64,000 nucleotides of DNA from Coniella vitis (taxonomy: Eukaryota > Ascomycota > Sordariomycetes > Diaporthales > Schizoparmaceae), in NCBI GenBank assembly GCA_011317545.1, contig WUJK01000008.1, forward strand, positions 1,302,001-1,366,000, given 5' to 3'. The notes under the pieces were generated by a model. The model was not told the origin of the DNA. It saw only the letters and a program-made list of their open reading frames with translations, and did no database searches. The position numbers and the translations under genes are program-made. Of this stretch, positions 1 to 12,218 are shown in pieces (within the stretch, counting starts at the first letter, position 1; every line of letters starts with the position of its first letter).

Positions 1-1986
1 AGTATTTGTGCATGGCTAGCATTCTTGACGGACAGCTTCCAGTTCCGACCAACCATCCCGCCGCTGTGGCTTGTCGTGATTGGCTTATTGTACAGACACG
101 TCCGTCCATTCTTTTTGTTATCTTGGTCCCTGAGCCGCATTGCATGCTCTTGACTCTCTTGAAGATATCGCATATCATCAGGCGAACAGAGAGCCTCCCA
201 GCAATATTCGCCTACAGCCCAGTGGACAAGGCTCGATCGGTCCACATCTTCCTGTCTTGAGATCGTGACGAGACCGTCACGCAGATGGCAACCCTCTCAG
301 GGCCAGAACCAAATGTCGACATCCTACCCCTCTCCGCAAATACTCTCTGTGGTACCTGGGCGGAATCCCATGATCACGATGACGAAGAAGTGACACTCTT
401 GCGACGTAACATACTAAACTTGGAGCCTGGGGTACACTACAAGTTATTACACGCAGATGAGCAGCCAGGGATCCCTTGGGAGACTGTTATCATGGCTTCT
501 TGCCAGATTGATGCCTCGCTTGTGTGTGGAGCGCCCAGATAAACAAGTGTTCAAGTAAACCTACAACTTGCGAGTGTCTTTCAATATCACGGTATGTTGC
601 GTCGAGACGATGGTAGGGCCGAGGCCAGATTCAGAATCATAACTTCCAAGATATTCGCATTTTCTGGTGGTAAAAACGAAGCTGGGTATATCTTACTGAT
701 TGCTCATATTTCTCTGCGTCGGTGAACTCTTGTGAAGCCCTGTCTTGCCTTTGGTTGGCCGGGATTATTGGGTCTATGATAATGCGACTAACGTTCATCT
801 AGATCGAATGGCATGTCAAAAGTGGTGCAATCTATCTCCATGGTTTGAGAATTCCACATTCGAAGTGATCTGACCAACCCTTGATGGCGCCTTTCCATAT
901 CCAGCGATATGTGTGAATCAGACCTCTTGGGTGAAACCGTTTCTGAGCACCAATTTGTCTAGTCAACTCTTTTACACTCCATGTATTCAGATCCAATTCA
1001 GAATGCGGAGAGAACAAGACCTCATGTATTACAACGTCTACTCGGAAGAATCAAACCAACCCGCCCCAAGGAAGACTTCCTCAGAACCCGCTCACATTAG
1101 AACAACAGAGTGATCCCCTTCTGCTATAAACAATTCCATCTGGCTTGATCTTTTTTTTTTATCATACAAGCACGTGCGTCTTTCCTCAGGTTGGACTTCG
1201 GGCAGTGATTGGTTGCGTGGCCATGGCCCATGGTCACGATATACCAAGATTTCTACTTGGTATTCCACGGCCTTAAATCATCCCTTATTGAACACAGACT
1301 GGGGTTGCTCCTCTATCACCACCATATCTCAAATTATACCAAGTCCACGCTTGTTATGATCGAGTGACCGCCAAACCTGTCCTGCGCCTGGGGCCTTATT
1401 TGACCAAAGTCGTCGTCGTCGTCAACTTGCACGAGCCCTAACCCTGAAAAGTGTCAGTCAGTGCGCCGCCACCTGCCTCGGGGGGCGCCGGCCTAGCACA
1501 TACTGCATATGGTCCCAAGTACACGCCCATTGGACGAGCAGACCGCATGCGGCTAAAAATTATGCGGGGTGAGGGGCGATTAGATAGGCAGCCAGGCAGG
1601 CCAGCCTGCTAGCAAGGCGCAGAGGACGCAAGGCTTACAGGCCCGGCATGGCGGGGTTGGCCGGGCATATGCAAATCTTCCCGCGAATAGCCTCCAAATT
1701 TATCCATGGTTTTTTTGGGGGGGTTTTTTCTCTCTCTTTCTTTTTTCCCCTTCCTTTCCATTCTTCCCTGCCCAAACTTTTTCTTTGCTTTCCAGATACG
1801 AGTAAACATCTCCACCGCCGTCACCTCCCTGGAACATTCCTGCCAGAACGTGCTTTCTTGTACCTGCGTTCCTGCGCTGCGAGTACCCGAGACATTTTCC
1901 TCGCCCCCCGACGAGCGACATCCCATTTTCCTGCGACCACCCGCACAGTCAGTCACCAGACGTTGACTACATCAGAATCCTCCAAG
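1..1986. other. intergenic, no supported gene
   Basis: No ORF here shows a recognisable domain. The longest open frames are short and unsupported. The last 300 bases (about 1700-1800) are rich in pyrimidine runs, typical of a fungal promoter or 5' leader of the phosphoribosyltransferase gene that follows. A fragment of a gene from beyond the left edge cannot be excluded. Confidence 0.6.
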
Positions 1987-3088
1987 ATGGTCGAGAAGCT
2001 CTACGTTACATACAATGATGTGAGTCGTCACTGCCCAACCAGTTGCCTGCTTTCAACCCCTACAAACGGCCCAAAAAGAGTAAAAAGAAAGGGGGAAAAA
2101 AAGGGAAAAAAGAAAAAAAAGAAAAAAAAAAAGGCGGCCGTGTCGCACTTGTATCGCCGCCCACATGCACATGCGCCCTTGCCATCGTCAGCAACCAGTT
2201 TTGCCTTTGCTTTTTGCCGAGCGTCGCCTGGTCCCCGTTTGCCCCCCTCCCCCCGTCCTCCCAAGTGCGCCATCATGTGCTGCGGTTTTCAGCTTCCTGT
2301 GTTGCCAGACTTGTTGACCGGTTGCTGACACGCGTTCCCGGCCTTTCCCCGCCGTCTCTCAGGTCCACAACCTCTGCAAGGAGTCGGCAGAGCACATCCT
2401 CGCCAACTTCCAGCCCCAGCTCATGATTGCGATTGGCGGCGGCGGCTACGTGCCCGCGCGCATCCTGCGCTCCTTTCTCAAGCAGCCCGGCAGCCCCAAC
2501 ATCCCCATCCAGGCCATTGGCCTGTCGCTGTACGAGCAGCTCGCCACCGACAACGTCGTGGAGGAGCCCGGCAAGAAGGTCACGCGCACGCAGTGGCTCG
2601 ACCTGACCAGCCTGGGCGAGATGAAGAACCTGATTGGCAAGAAGATTCTGATTGTGGACGAGGTCGACGACACGCGCACCACGCTCGAGTATGCCGTCAA
2701 GGAGCTGGAGAAGGACGTGGAGCTGGCGCGGCAGAAGCTGGGCGTGGATGGCAAGACCGAGTTTAGCATCTTTGTGCTGCACGTGAGTTTTTTTTGTTTT
2801 TTGTTGTTGTTTTTTTGCACCCAAAAGCAGAAAAAAAGAGAGCAAAGTATCTTTTGCAAAGAGACGACGAACTTTTTGTCAAACTGACTAGATGCAACAC
2901 GACCGCAGAACAAGCAAAAGGATAAGAAGGGCACCCTGCCCCAGGACATGATGGACAGCGGTCGATACCTGGCTGCGCGTACCGTGGGCGACGAATGGAT
3001 CTGCTACCCATGGGAGGCTGCCGACATCGAGGAGCACGACGAGCTTGCACGACAAGCCAAGGCCAACAAGGCCAACGGCAGCGCTTGA
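1987..3088 (+). CDS. XPT1: xanthine/hypoxanthine-guanine phosphoribosyltransferase (Xpt1-like)
   Basis: Join 1987..2019, 2363..2782, 2909..3088; 210 aa. It is predicted to salvage xanthine, hypoxanthine or guanine by transferring them to PRPP, forming XMP, IMP or GMP in the cytosol. The N-terminus (MVEKLYVTYNDVHNLC) and the block with IAIGGGGYVPARIL resemble yeast Xpt1. The PRPP-binding loop ILIVDEVDDTRTT lies at about residues 106-118. Length matches the yeast protein (about 209 aa). Both introns have GTGAGT donors and CAG acceptors, and the three exons are phase 0. Exon 1 encodes only 11 residues, so it is easily missed. The second intron is rich in T runs. A poly-A-rich stretch follows shortly after the stop. 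Substrate preference (xanthine versus hypoxanthine) is inferred from family resemblance only. Confidence 0.93.
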
Positions 3089-3922
3089 GAATGAGACGGC
3101 AAGGTATTCCAGGAAAAAAAAGAAAAAAAAAAATTGACTGCGTTTGACCGTCTCGTTACTTGTTGCATTGTCCGCCGATTTGCAGACAACTGCTCTCAAA
3201 GCACGAGTTGCCTCGTCACCCTTCGCAACTACCAGCATGGCCGTTGCACCGATGTTGCATACCTAGTCTGTCCGCCACGGCCGGCAACTTTCTTCAGCCT
3301 TTTGGTTTGAACGGTGCTGCGTCTCTGAATCAACCCAGCAGACGCACCTTCGGCAACTCGTTATGAAATGAGTTCGTTGCGGCTGGGCTCGAGTTGAAAA
3401 AAGACATTTAGACTTGTAAAATCGCGGCAAATATACATGGGGAAAAAAGAAAAGGTTATGCCCGGAGTTTTTGTGGGATTTAAAATTACTGCTTCTTTGT
3501 TTCAGATATCCGAGAGTCGTCAAAAATAACATGTTGCTCCCTTTGTATGTCAATGGTTCAGTACGTGAAGCTTCATCCTATCCGGTCTTTTTCGGATGTC
3601 GTTTGGAGGGAACACTTACTATGTAGCAACATTCATGGATGCTACAATCTGAAAATGGCCGCCAGTGTACTCTCGTGGACCCGCTCGTTACCATGAACTC
3701 CTGGACTGTACATCTATACCAAGAAATCATGACGGATACATCAGCCTCAGCCTGTCTTGCCCCCATGGAGAACAACCAACCACACACTCGGTGAGAAGCC
3801 CTTCAACAAAATTGGTGATATGACCGGCGCAATTTCGGACCCATTGTCGCTCGGCTTAAAAGGGAACAAACCCCCATGCTTTCTTTCCCCCTTCTGATCT
3901 GAGAACCTGTTGCATTATTGAG

Positions 3923-3956
<34 letters not shown>
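3923..3956 (+). repeat. A34 homopolymer
   Basis: An uninterrupted run of 34 A. There is no duplicated flank or upstream retroelement ORF that would mark it as a retrotransposed poly-A tail, so I treat it as a simple repeat. The read length is likely variable between isolates or assemblies. Confidence 0.95.
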
Positions 3957-3959
<3 letters not shown>

Positions 3960-4325
3960 ACCACCCAGCAACTCTCAACCCAGCAGTCCAGATTATATCA
4001 TACTTCTCGGCTTTCCACGGGGCACTCTCACTGCGGAAGTGGTTCTACTGCCCCTCTGCGGGCCGCGTTCCGCTCTGGAGCCTCGCCGTTGACCCAGCCC
4101 GCCCCATAGAAACTCGGGGGCACTCCTGCACTAAGTAGATATTGGCCCGGCCCCACACACAAAGACATCATCCCACTCCAGCAGGCCGCCTCTCCATCCC
4201 CCTTCTGTTCTCTTCTGGTGTTTGTCCATGGGAAGCAGAGTGAAGTAAGTGGTTTTTGATGTGTTTTGGTTCGTTTGTTCGTTCGTGAAGGAGCGGGTGG
4301 GTGGGGTGACTTTTGTTGGTGGTCT

Positions 4326-4339
4326 GGGGGGGGGGGGGG
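4326..4339 (+). repeat. G14 homopolymer
   Basis: A run of 14 G followed by further G-rich sequence. It has G-quadruplex potential and is one of several long G runs in the window. Confidence 0.9.
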
Positions 4340-4796
4340 AGGAGGGGCCTTGCTGGGAAGCCGTAGCCTTGTAGCAAGCACGACGTTTGATGGGTTGGGG
4401 GCGAGGGAGGGTTTTTCCCCTTGACTGTGCTTTGCTCATGTACCGTTGCTTACCGAAGATTGCCGCTGCTCCCAAGTGCAACACTCATTCATACCCTAGA
4501 GGGTCAGTTTTTTCTTTCTTTCTGGTTTTTGTTTGCGGCTCCACAGGAAAGAAGGCTGGGTGCAGGTTTGGCGGTAGATATTTGGCTGGGGTTGATGAAG
4601 TAATCGTCTAATAATATCCGTTCGTGTGTGTGTTCTGGTAGGCGGGAGGGAGGGTCTTGACGGATGGCCTGGCCAATGAATGGGGGGGTGGACTGATACT
4701 TTTGCTCTCGTCCTGGGAGAAGATTGATTGTCGTTTCTTGTTGACAGTGGATCTTATCTCAACCTGGCTTGTAAAACTGGCGACAAAGGGTGATGT

Positions 4797-4797
<1 letters not shown>

Positions 4798-4838
<41 letters not shown>
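4798..4838 (+). repeat. (TA)n dinucleotide repeat
   Basis: About 20 uninterrupted TA units in the spacer upstream of the hydroxyacid dehydrogenase gene. Confidence 0.95.
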
Positions 4839-4840
<2 letters not shown>

Positions 4841-5016
4841 AAAATATAGATATATAATAAAGTCCTCCCCATGTCCTTGACTGTTCCTCCGAGAAAACCT
4901 CAGCCTGTACAGCAATAGAGACTCTACCCAGCCCCTTCCGTTTTCCCCTTTCCCATCCTCTCACCAACATCATCCAATCTTTCCTGTCCAGTCTACCATA
5001 CATACCACAATCAAAC

Positions 5017-6583
5017 ATGCTCCTCCAAAAAGACCAGATAGACGGTGCCGCGACGCCGGTAAACAGTCACGGCCACCACCACCACCACCGCAATGGACAC
5101 AACGACAACGACAACGACAGCAGCAGCAGCAGCAGACACCGTGAAGATGTTGTTCTCTGCTCCGTCTTTCACTTTGCTGAGCCACAGCGGGCCATCAAGA
5201 GGTTGCAAGCCAGATTCCCGCGTGTCAGGTTCATCTGGCACACTTTACGAGACCGTATGGGCGTGGATCATGATGGGGTCATTTCCAAAGGTACGTACGT
5301 GTTGAGTAGATACCCGTAGCACCCCTTTTGTTTTGTTAAACAAAGAAAAAAAAAAAAGCGAAGAGAGCATAGGAAGAAAAGGCAAAAACCTACCAAGGCA
5401 AAGAAAGCGGCTAATCAAGCAATAACACCTCCCCCAACAACAGCCGACTACCGCGCCGCAACGATATACCTCACCTTCAACTCCTCCCCGCCTTCCCTCG
5501 CCCACATGCCCAACCTCCGCTTCATCCAACTTCTCACCTCAGGCCATGACCACCTTCGGGGGACCCCCTTGCTCTCCAACCCGTCCATCCCCGTCGCAAC
5601 CTGCGCAGGCGTGAGTGCCCGCCCCATTGCGCAATACGTCGCCATGCAGATCCTCTCGTGGGCGCACCAGTACCCGCGGGTGCTCAGCGCCATGCAGAAG
5701 AGGAGATGGCTTGGTCCAGAGACAATAGAGGTTCAAGACAGTGGAGATGATCCCGAGGAAGAGGCGGGGTACCCCGTGTCTCATGTGCTTGCTGGGAAGA
5801 GAATTGGGATCTGGGGGTATGGAAGTATTGGGAGGCAAGGTATGTTCTGTTTTTTCTCATCCTTTTGTTGGCTTGATCGAGTGGCTTGCAGTTCCGCCAC
5901 TCAACTAGGTTGCTGTCTCATAATCCTCGATCCTGGCTGACTGACCTTGATCCTCTCCTTTTATCTCAGTGGCCCGTATCCTCGCCGCAATGGGCATGCA
6001 TATCATCGCTTGCACATCGAGCCCCAAACCGACGGCCGCGGCGCGCAGACTACACACACAGAGTTTTCTTTCCGCACACGACTCGACCGCGGCGGCCGGT
6101 ATGGGTGATGCAGAAGGCCAGCTGCCTCTCGAGTGGCACTCGGGCGGCACCCGCCAAGACTTGCACAAGTTCCTCGCGGCCGACTTGGATATTCTCGCCA
6201 TCTTCACGCCACTGACGGCCACCACGCGCCAGTCGCTTGGTAAGGCCGAGTTTGACGTCCTCTCCCGCAGCAGCAGCAGCAGCAGCAAAACAAAGGGACG
6301 AACCGCACCGTTTCTGGTCAATGTGTCGCGCGGGCCCATCATTGTACAAGACGAGATGGTCGCTGCGCTCAAGGACGGACGACTGTCGGCTGCGGCGCTC
6401 GATGTCACGGACCCAGAGCCGCTGCCGGCTGAGCACGAGTTGTGGCGTTTACCGAATGTGAGCATCACGCCGCACATGAGCTGGTGCTTTGAAAGTTATG
6501 TGGAAGAGTGCGTGGAACATGTGCTGGCGGAGAACTTGGCGAGGTTGGACAAGGGGATGAAATTGGTGAACCAGATACAGTGA
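5017..6583 (+). CDS. D-isomer specific 2-hydroxyacid dehydrogenase
   Basis: Join 5017..5290, 5444..5839, 5970..6583; 427 aa. Predicted NAD(P)-dependent oxidoreductase interconverting a D-2-hydroxyacid and a 2-oxoacid. The Rossmann motif GYGSIG is at residues 216-221. The family catalytic triad is present: Arg344 in VNVSRGPI, Glu373 in DPEPLP, His392 in ITPHMS. The join across intron 2 rebuilds the motif region (GRQ-VARILAAMG). Introns begin GTACGT and GTATGT. The protein is longer than the usual 320-350 aa because of a low-complexity N-terminus (His, Asn-Asp and Ser runs at about residues 19-41), an acidic insert near residues 180-202 and a Ser run before the catalytic Arg. These inserts are encoded by microsatellite-like DNA. 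Substrate (glyoxylate, hydroxypyruvate or other) cannot be told from sequence. Confidence 0.9.
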
Positions 6584-6967
6584 AGAGTGTGTGAGCTGCT
6601 GGTGATATTGATGTGCTTTTGGCTCGTCAACAGTTGTATTTGAAGCGGCTTACATTTTTGAATTCATATGATACCCTTAGCGACCACAATGACACAGTCT
6701 ACGGTGCGTCGGCGTTTCTTTATCTCTATAGGAATGGTAGGGACGATAGAGGATCCGCGGCTGAAGAAAAACAAGCAAACCGAACTCCCCAAAGAGGCGG
6801 TGCGGTCTGGGTGGACTGTAACCAGGAATGTCAGTGTGGCAGGCTGCTAATGAGCAACCCCTTTGTCCTCACAAGAAAACTCATTTGAACCAACAAAGCA
6901 ACAGACGGAAATTAACAAGGCCAAGAATAAGCATTGACGAGGCATATTACCATTAAAGATAAACATC
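6584..6967. other. convergent intergenic region
   Basis: The 3' ends of the dehydrogenase (+) and the OXLD1-like gene (-) face each other here. No further gene is seen; it should carry both terminators. Confidence 0.6.
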
Positions 6968-8056
6968 CTAACCTCCCAAAGTACCTTCGCGCATATGTTT
7001 CTCTTTGAGCCTCTTCTCTTGCTTCATGAACTCCCTAATGCCGACTGGCACGTGCTTGTACAGTTCGTCGTCCCAAAAGTCCTTTGCGATTTTAGTGCCA
7101 TCTTGTGATACCGGGGAAGTTGCACCGACGTTCCAGGTCGTCGCAGAGCCACCGCCGTCTTCGTCCATGCTAAGTGCAGCGCCACCGTCTGATGCCGGCT
7201 TAGCGGCAGCAGTAGCCTCACTATCGTCCTTTGTTGCTGCTGTTGTTTGTATTATTCTCGCCGACTTCGTATCCGCTGATGAGCCCTCGGCGGTCTTGTT
7301 CGCAGCCAATTTCTTTTCAACCTCGGCATTCGCCAGAGCCCACTCCTCCATTTCGTCACGATATAGGTCCCACACACAGTTGACACATCCGCTCATGCAG
7401 CAGTTGTCCGGCTCGTCGGGCTTGGGAGGGACCATGACGCCCGCCACAATGGTGCTCTTGGACCTGATTTGGGCGAGTCGCTCAGCGCGTTCGGTGGGGC
7501 CAGCGAGGCGTGACCCGAAAATTACTTTGGCCTTGTCTTCAGTGCTTGTTGCCGTGGGAGGAGGGGTAGGAACAGGAGGAGAAGCCATCGCGATCGACGA
7601 TGAGGGCGCCGTTGGTGATGGTGATGGCTCGGAAGGATTGCTGCTTACCAGAGACTTGGAGGCGGCTTCCTGCGCTGTGGCTTTGGGGCTGGCGGCAGCG
7701 GATGCCGTGGGCGCCGTGGCAGCCGTGGCCGTAGCGGCGGGCTCGGACTTTGGCTTGGGCTTGCGGCCGCGCTTGGCAGGCTCTTTCGCGGAGGAAGCCT
7801 CAGCCTCGGCCTCGGCAGCTTGTCGCAGGTTCTCCTTGACCGAGGTGGCAGGCTCCTCGGGCTTGACCTTGGGGATGGGCTGGCCCGAGTTGAGGATGGC
7901 CTCGTAGAAGCGGCCGATGGGCATGGCCTGCTCACGCGAGGGCTCGAGAGGGCCCGAAGGGTGCGGGTTCTTGGAGGAGAGGGCGGCATAGCCGCGGCGG
8001 GCGAGGGCGCGCAGGGGGCGCTGGTTGCGCAGGAGGCTGCGAACGGGAGTCGACAT
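6968..8056 (-). CDS. mitochondrial oxidoreductase-like domain protein (OXLD1 family)
   Basis: Single exon, 362 aa. The block KPDEPDNCCMSGCVNCVWDLY, with its CCxxxCxxC cysteines, is the signature of the small Oxidored-like domain (Pfam PF09791), found in human OXLD1 and fungal mitochondrial proteins. I chose the ATG at 8056 because it gives MSTPVRSLLRNQRPLRALARRGYA, an Arg-rich and acid-free start typical of a mitochondrial presequence. The frame stays open upstream to 8254, but that extension looks like a Pro/His-rich leader. The middle (about residues 80-180) is Ala/Pro/Ser/Lys-rich and probably disordered. A conserved-looking C-terminal tail (KDFWDDELYKHVPVGIREF) follows. Biochemical function of the family is unclear. 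Confidence 0.88.
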   Translation of the reverse strand: MSTPVRSLLRNQRPLRALARRGYAALSSKNPHPSGPLEPSREQAMPIGRFYEAILNSGQPIPKVKPEEPATSVKENLRQAAEAEAEASSAKEPAKRGRKPKPKSEPAATATAATAPTASAAASPKATAQEAASKSLVSSNPSEPSPSPTAPSSSIAMASPPVPTPPPTATSTEDKAKVIFGSRLAGPTERAERLAQIRSKSTIVAGVMVPPKPDEPDNCCMSGCVNCVWDLYRDEMEEWALANAEVEKKLAANKTAEGSSADTKSARIIQTTAATKDDSEATAAAKPASDGGAALSMDEDGGGSATTWNVGATSPVSQDGTKIAKDFWDDELYKHVPVGIREFMKQEKRLKEKHMREGTLGG

Positions 8057-9038
8057 GGCGGGATGGTAGTGTCCGCAAAGGAGGGTATATACACTGGCTG
8101 TGGCGTGCTGTATGCAATGCGCTGCCTTCGGGCGACAAAGGAGAGGCTGTGGTGGGTGGCAGAGGCGAGGGCGCGTGTTTGGGCGGGGAGGAGACGAGAT
8201 TGGCACGACGTCAAAAAAATTACGGCAGCCAACACTGGGAAACAGGGATTGCACCTAGTGTGGCAGGAGCCGCATGATGTCGTTAGTGCCCGGCTGCCCG
8301 GATAGCAGGCGCGGTTGCACCCGGCTAAGGCCGAGTTATGGGTGTGCGTCATTGCCGCGATGGGCGCGTGTGGATTAGTCAATATGGATGCATTCTTGTC
8401 ATGTGATGACACTTGCTATACTGTACAAAAGTACTTTACCTCTACGGCCTTGTTATACTGTACATCGCTGGATCCCGTGCTTCTACCATGATATGGTATG
8501 CTGTCTTGACCCAGAAAACAGATATAGGACACACTGAGTTTGACCATTTCTGGGCCGCTTCCTGGACTATGTACAGTTGCAATGTCCGTATAGTATACCT
8601 GTGTTCTTTCCATATTACCCAGGTATTAATTGCGGAAGGTCTGAATGGAATATTTGTCCGGCCCTACGATTCCATGTAGCAATGTGCAAGTCCGTTGCCG
8701 GCAACCGCTGTCGCCGGGTTAGGTCAGCGCCTGCCGCAGGGTTCAGCCTCTTTGGCGCGGGCGGTGACACCCCTGTCGCCTCACCCGCTCACCCGCCCGG
8801 CGCCGGGTTCTGGGTCAGCAGCGCCGTGCTATAGTGGGTCCTGGTTGCCAATTGCGCCAAAGACGCGTCGCAAACACCGCCTCGGCCCTTCGTCCTTCGT
8901 CACCTTGACCCTCTCTGTACTTTCGCAATCGCAGCCCCTTCACGCGCCAAGCTGTGCGCTACAACTGCAGCTTCCGAACTACATAGATTCACCGTGGAAA
9001 TGACAGTCTGATCTGCGATCATCCACCAAGTCTCAGCA
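8057..9038. other. divergent intergenic promoter region
   Basis: This lies between divergently transcribed genes (OXLD1-like on minus, nuclear protein on plus) and probably holds both promoters. No ORF with support. Confidence 0.55.
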
Positions 9039-11395
9039 ATGGATGCTTCCGCGGCCAAGAGGCGCAAAACATCGCCCACCGCGTCCGTCCCCGTCCCCGA
9101 CGAGTCCACGACCCCTCCTGGGCTTCCACCGCTCGAATCGCAGTCGCAACAAGCTCGACAACAGTCCGCCGAACCCTCTGCGTCCCGGCAGTCTGCCCAG
9201 CCTCATTCGTCCAGCTCGCCTTCTCAACGCGCCTCTGGGGCTGCTGCCGCGCGCAGAAGAGAAGCCTCGGCCTCACAGCGCTCAGACAGTCTTCCTGCGT
9301 CCCAGCCGAGCAGTCGCGGCCACGATGCAGCGAGCTCTGCAAGAGAAGCGCACAGTGATCCTGCTCGACGGCGCCTCGGGTCAAGATCCTCTCGATCTCC
9401 GTCAACTGCAGCCACTGCGACTGCACCCACACCACCACCGCAGCCCCGCCCTCTCCCACCGCCGGGTCCCGAGATTGAAGACGATATTGCGAACCCATCC
9501 GTAAGGCGCAGTTCTCGTCTCTCACCTACAGGTACTGCCGACGCGGCTCTTCAGGCGCCGGAAGAAGAGCCCGAGCTGCCGCCTACGCCCCAGCGCCCCG
9601 ACCCTGTTGTCAGCACGCCGCCTTCCGGTATTCACAACACGCCGTCCAAGCGACGTCGCGATGCAGGTGACAGACAGACTGTACAACAGCCACAACCACA
9701 GCCACAGCCACAAGCACTGGGCTCGCCTTCGAAACGTACCCTGTCAAAAGAGGTTGCGCTAAGACAGCTATCGCCAAGAAAGGAGCCGCCCAGGGCGCGC
9801 AGCCCTCAGAAAGGCCTTGCAAGCGGCGGTGCGAGCCATTCGAAGGAGGCACTCGTCTCTGCTAATTCCCCGGCCAAAGAAGCTACAGCAGAGGCTCCGC
9901 CGACCAAACCACCAAGCGCGTTCACAGCTGGGACGAACCCAAGGCGCAGTGTCCGCCTTCGAGGTGCCGACTGGGAGAAGCAGCAAGAGAGACATGCGCT
10001 CTTGCGCGAGCTGGAGCAGTTGGAGAAGGACGTGGACCTGGCACGTAGGGAAATCGACAACGCTGCCAGCGGAGCGTCTACAGCAGCCGACAAGGATGCT
10101 TTGCTCGATCTGCTCACACGATCCGTGTTGCCCGCTGCCAAAGATGCGGAGCCTGAGCCTGGCGCGGACTGGTTGGACGCGGCCATGAACCCCATGGCGA
10201 TCCTCGGTTTCAATGGTTCGTCGTCCGTCAAGCTACCGCCTGTCATTCCGCTGTCGACTTTTAGCAAAGAAGAGCTAAACCCGCCGCCGCCCAAGTCTCA
10301 CCACCCACTTCCCATGACTGCAACCGAAGAACTGCCCTTCCTACAAGTCTTTACCCCACTCAAATACACATCGACCATGACCGTCCTCCCACCACCTCCA
10401 TCATCCCCGCAGACAGACAACGACCAGCAGCAGCAGCAGCAGCAGCAGAAGCACCCAGACCAACAACCCCTACTGCAAAAACAGTTCATTACTATCCGCT
10501 CCGCGAACCCCCCAGGTCTCTTCACCGCACACATGGAGATGACGACAAACACGCGCACCCTTGCCGTCGCGGCGCTCGCAGTTCCGAGGCTCGACCCAGC
10601 AGCTGCGCCTGAACTTGCGCCCTTTCTCGAGCGTGCTTCGGCCTCTTCCTCAGCCGCGCAGGCGCCCTACCACCCGGCACTTACGCGGAATCCCAACATC
10701 ATCTGCTGGGCAATGGCCGAATGGTACCGTGTTGCGCTCAAGCGCGCCAAATTCTGGCATGTTCTTGACACCCAGCTCGGTCAATCGGCACAAGCAAAGT
10801 CGGGACTCGTGGAGGTTGTCCTTGCAATGAGGGCACGCAAGAAGCGGAAGCGTCGACAGAGGGAGGCAGCTATCGAAGGGGAAGGTGCGGAGCAGCAGGA
10901 CAGCGACGTGGACGGCCTCGACACCTTGGACGCCATGAAAGCAAGCAAGCGAGATCTCCTGCCGCATATGGGACGCACGAGCATGGATATCACGGTGCCA
11001 TATCTCCCTGCAGACGCAAGTGAGAAGGAGGATGGGCAAGCGGCAGTGTCTGAATTGCGCGTCGATTGGACCATGGAGTTTGATTGGACGGGTGAGGCGA
11101 GTAGTAAACTCGGTGTGCAGGTTGGCGTTCCGATAAAGTGTACGTTTTTGCCAGTCTTTGGAAACCTCTTTTCTCATCCCTTCACTCGTCTCTTGCCCAT
11201 CTCTTGCCAACCGCCATTCTTTCCGAAAGTTGCTCATCAAAGGCTAACTGGCTGTCGCCATGGACAGGGCAAGCGGTTGATACCCGCAAGAGCATCGTTG
11301 GTATACCCAAGCTGTTTGATCGCCTGTTGCAAGGGGGTGAGGATCCCTTGGTGGCTGTCAAGACGGTTGTTGCGCTGTTGGCAGGCGAGCCATAA
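9039..11395 (+). CDS. large nuclear protein, tentative kinetochore CENP-O/Mcm21-like
   Basis: Join 9039..11139, 11268..11395; 742 aa. Residues 1 to about 300 are Ser/Pro/Arg-rich and disordered. They contain basic KRRK-type patches and SPxK/SPxR sites, which suggest a nuclear, phospho-regulated protein. A coiled-coil segment (about residues 315-350: WEKQQERHALLRELEQLEKD) follows, then a folded C-terminal half ending with FDWTGE and, across the intron, GVPIKWQAVDTRKSIVGIP. The intron (GTACGT to ACAG, phase 1) rebuilds the Trp codon, which supports the join. A CAG tract at 10425-10449 encodes polyglutamine. The architecture of basic tail, coiled coil and C-terminal RWD-like region fits fungal CENP-O/Mcm21, but I hold that label weakly. 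The gene model itself is solid. Confidence 0.7.
10425..10449 (+). repeat. CAG repeat encoding polyglutamine
   Basis: About eight CAG units inside the tentative kinetochore gene, in the glutamine frame. Length polymorphism would change the protein without shifting frame. Confidence 0.85.
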
Positions 11396-12218
11396 TTGTC
11401 AAAAGTGTGTAGCTTTTCTGTGAATGGCAGTGTGGGAATGTATGGCTTGAATAAGGGGGAAAAAAAAAAAGAAAAAAAAAAGATTTATATGTATAGCTTA
11501 CTGGCTGCATAGGGCTACTGCGCTTCACCCTTTATTGTACAGGGTACTCGATGCGTACATGCATGTAGCTTTGACGATGAGCTGTGGTTAGAAAGCGTTG
11601 GAAGAACAAGGACGGCATGGACTATACGGTCTGCCCTGGTATGGTACCGAGTGATTTTGTCTTTGTCGAATCGAAAGCAGTACACTCATCTAACATGGTA
11701 CGTAGCCTTATACTATCACACAGCGCTGAGCATGAGTTTGAGGTGGCTAGAACTTAGAAGGGCTCCATATTCCTCTCATGACTGGTCTCAGCAATATAAA
11801 TGTGTCTGTAAAATAGTAGAGTCTTATCGGTGGCTTGTTATGGACCGCACCAGAACGCACATGCAAACCCCATGTATGTTCAAATTCCAAAGAGTCAAGC
11901 TTTGTATTCTTATCCGTCAAGTCGACCAAGCCGATGATGCGTTTCCTCCTCTACATTCCATCGATTATGATCAAGATCCAGCAAGGCAATCATTGGGCTG
12001 ACAATGCAATATCATTGAGGTATGTCGATCCTCCTCCTCCTCCTCCTGTTCATGTCTTTTTGCTAGAAGATTTGTGGTCTGTTGCAAAACCAACATCCCT
12101 TTCTGCTTTCTCATATGCGTCCCCTTGCCCCTCGTCCTCACCTGCTGGTCTTCAAGCCATACATACTGCCTCTCTGCTTTCGGTCTAAGCTTGGTTATTT
12201 ATTTCCTTTTTAATCCGC
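11396..12218. other. convergent intergenic region
   Basis: An A-rich stretch at about 11459-11483 lies just after the upstream stop, where a 3' end is expected. Nothing else is recognised. Confidence 0.6.

Larger units (their letters stand above)
3089..5016. other. intergenic spacer rich in simple repeats
   Basis: No supported gene. It holds an A34 run, a G14 run and a (TA)n tract, listed separately. The segment from about 4860 to 5016 is C/T-rich and probably forms the promoter and leader of the dehydrogenase gene. Confidence 0.7.

Noticed and set aside
3923..3956. A34 run as the tail of a retrotransposon
   Set aside because: No upstream reverse transcriptase, target-site duplication or element body is visible.
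7005..7907. 300-codon plus-strand frame over the OXLD1-like gene
   Set aside because: It is antisense of Ala/Ser/Pro-rich coding DNA and lacks any recognisable motif, while the minus strand has the clear CCxxxCxxC domain.
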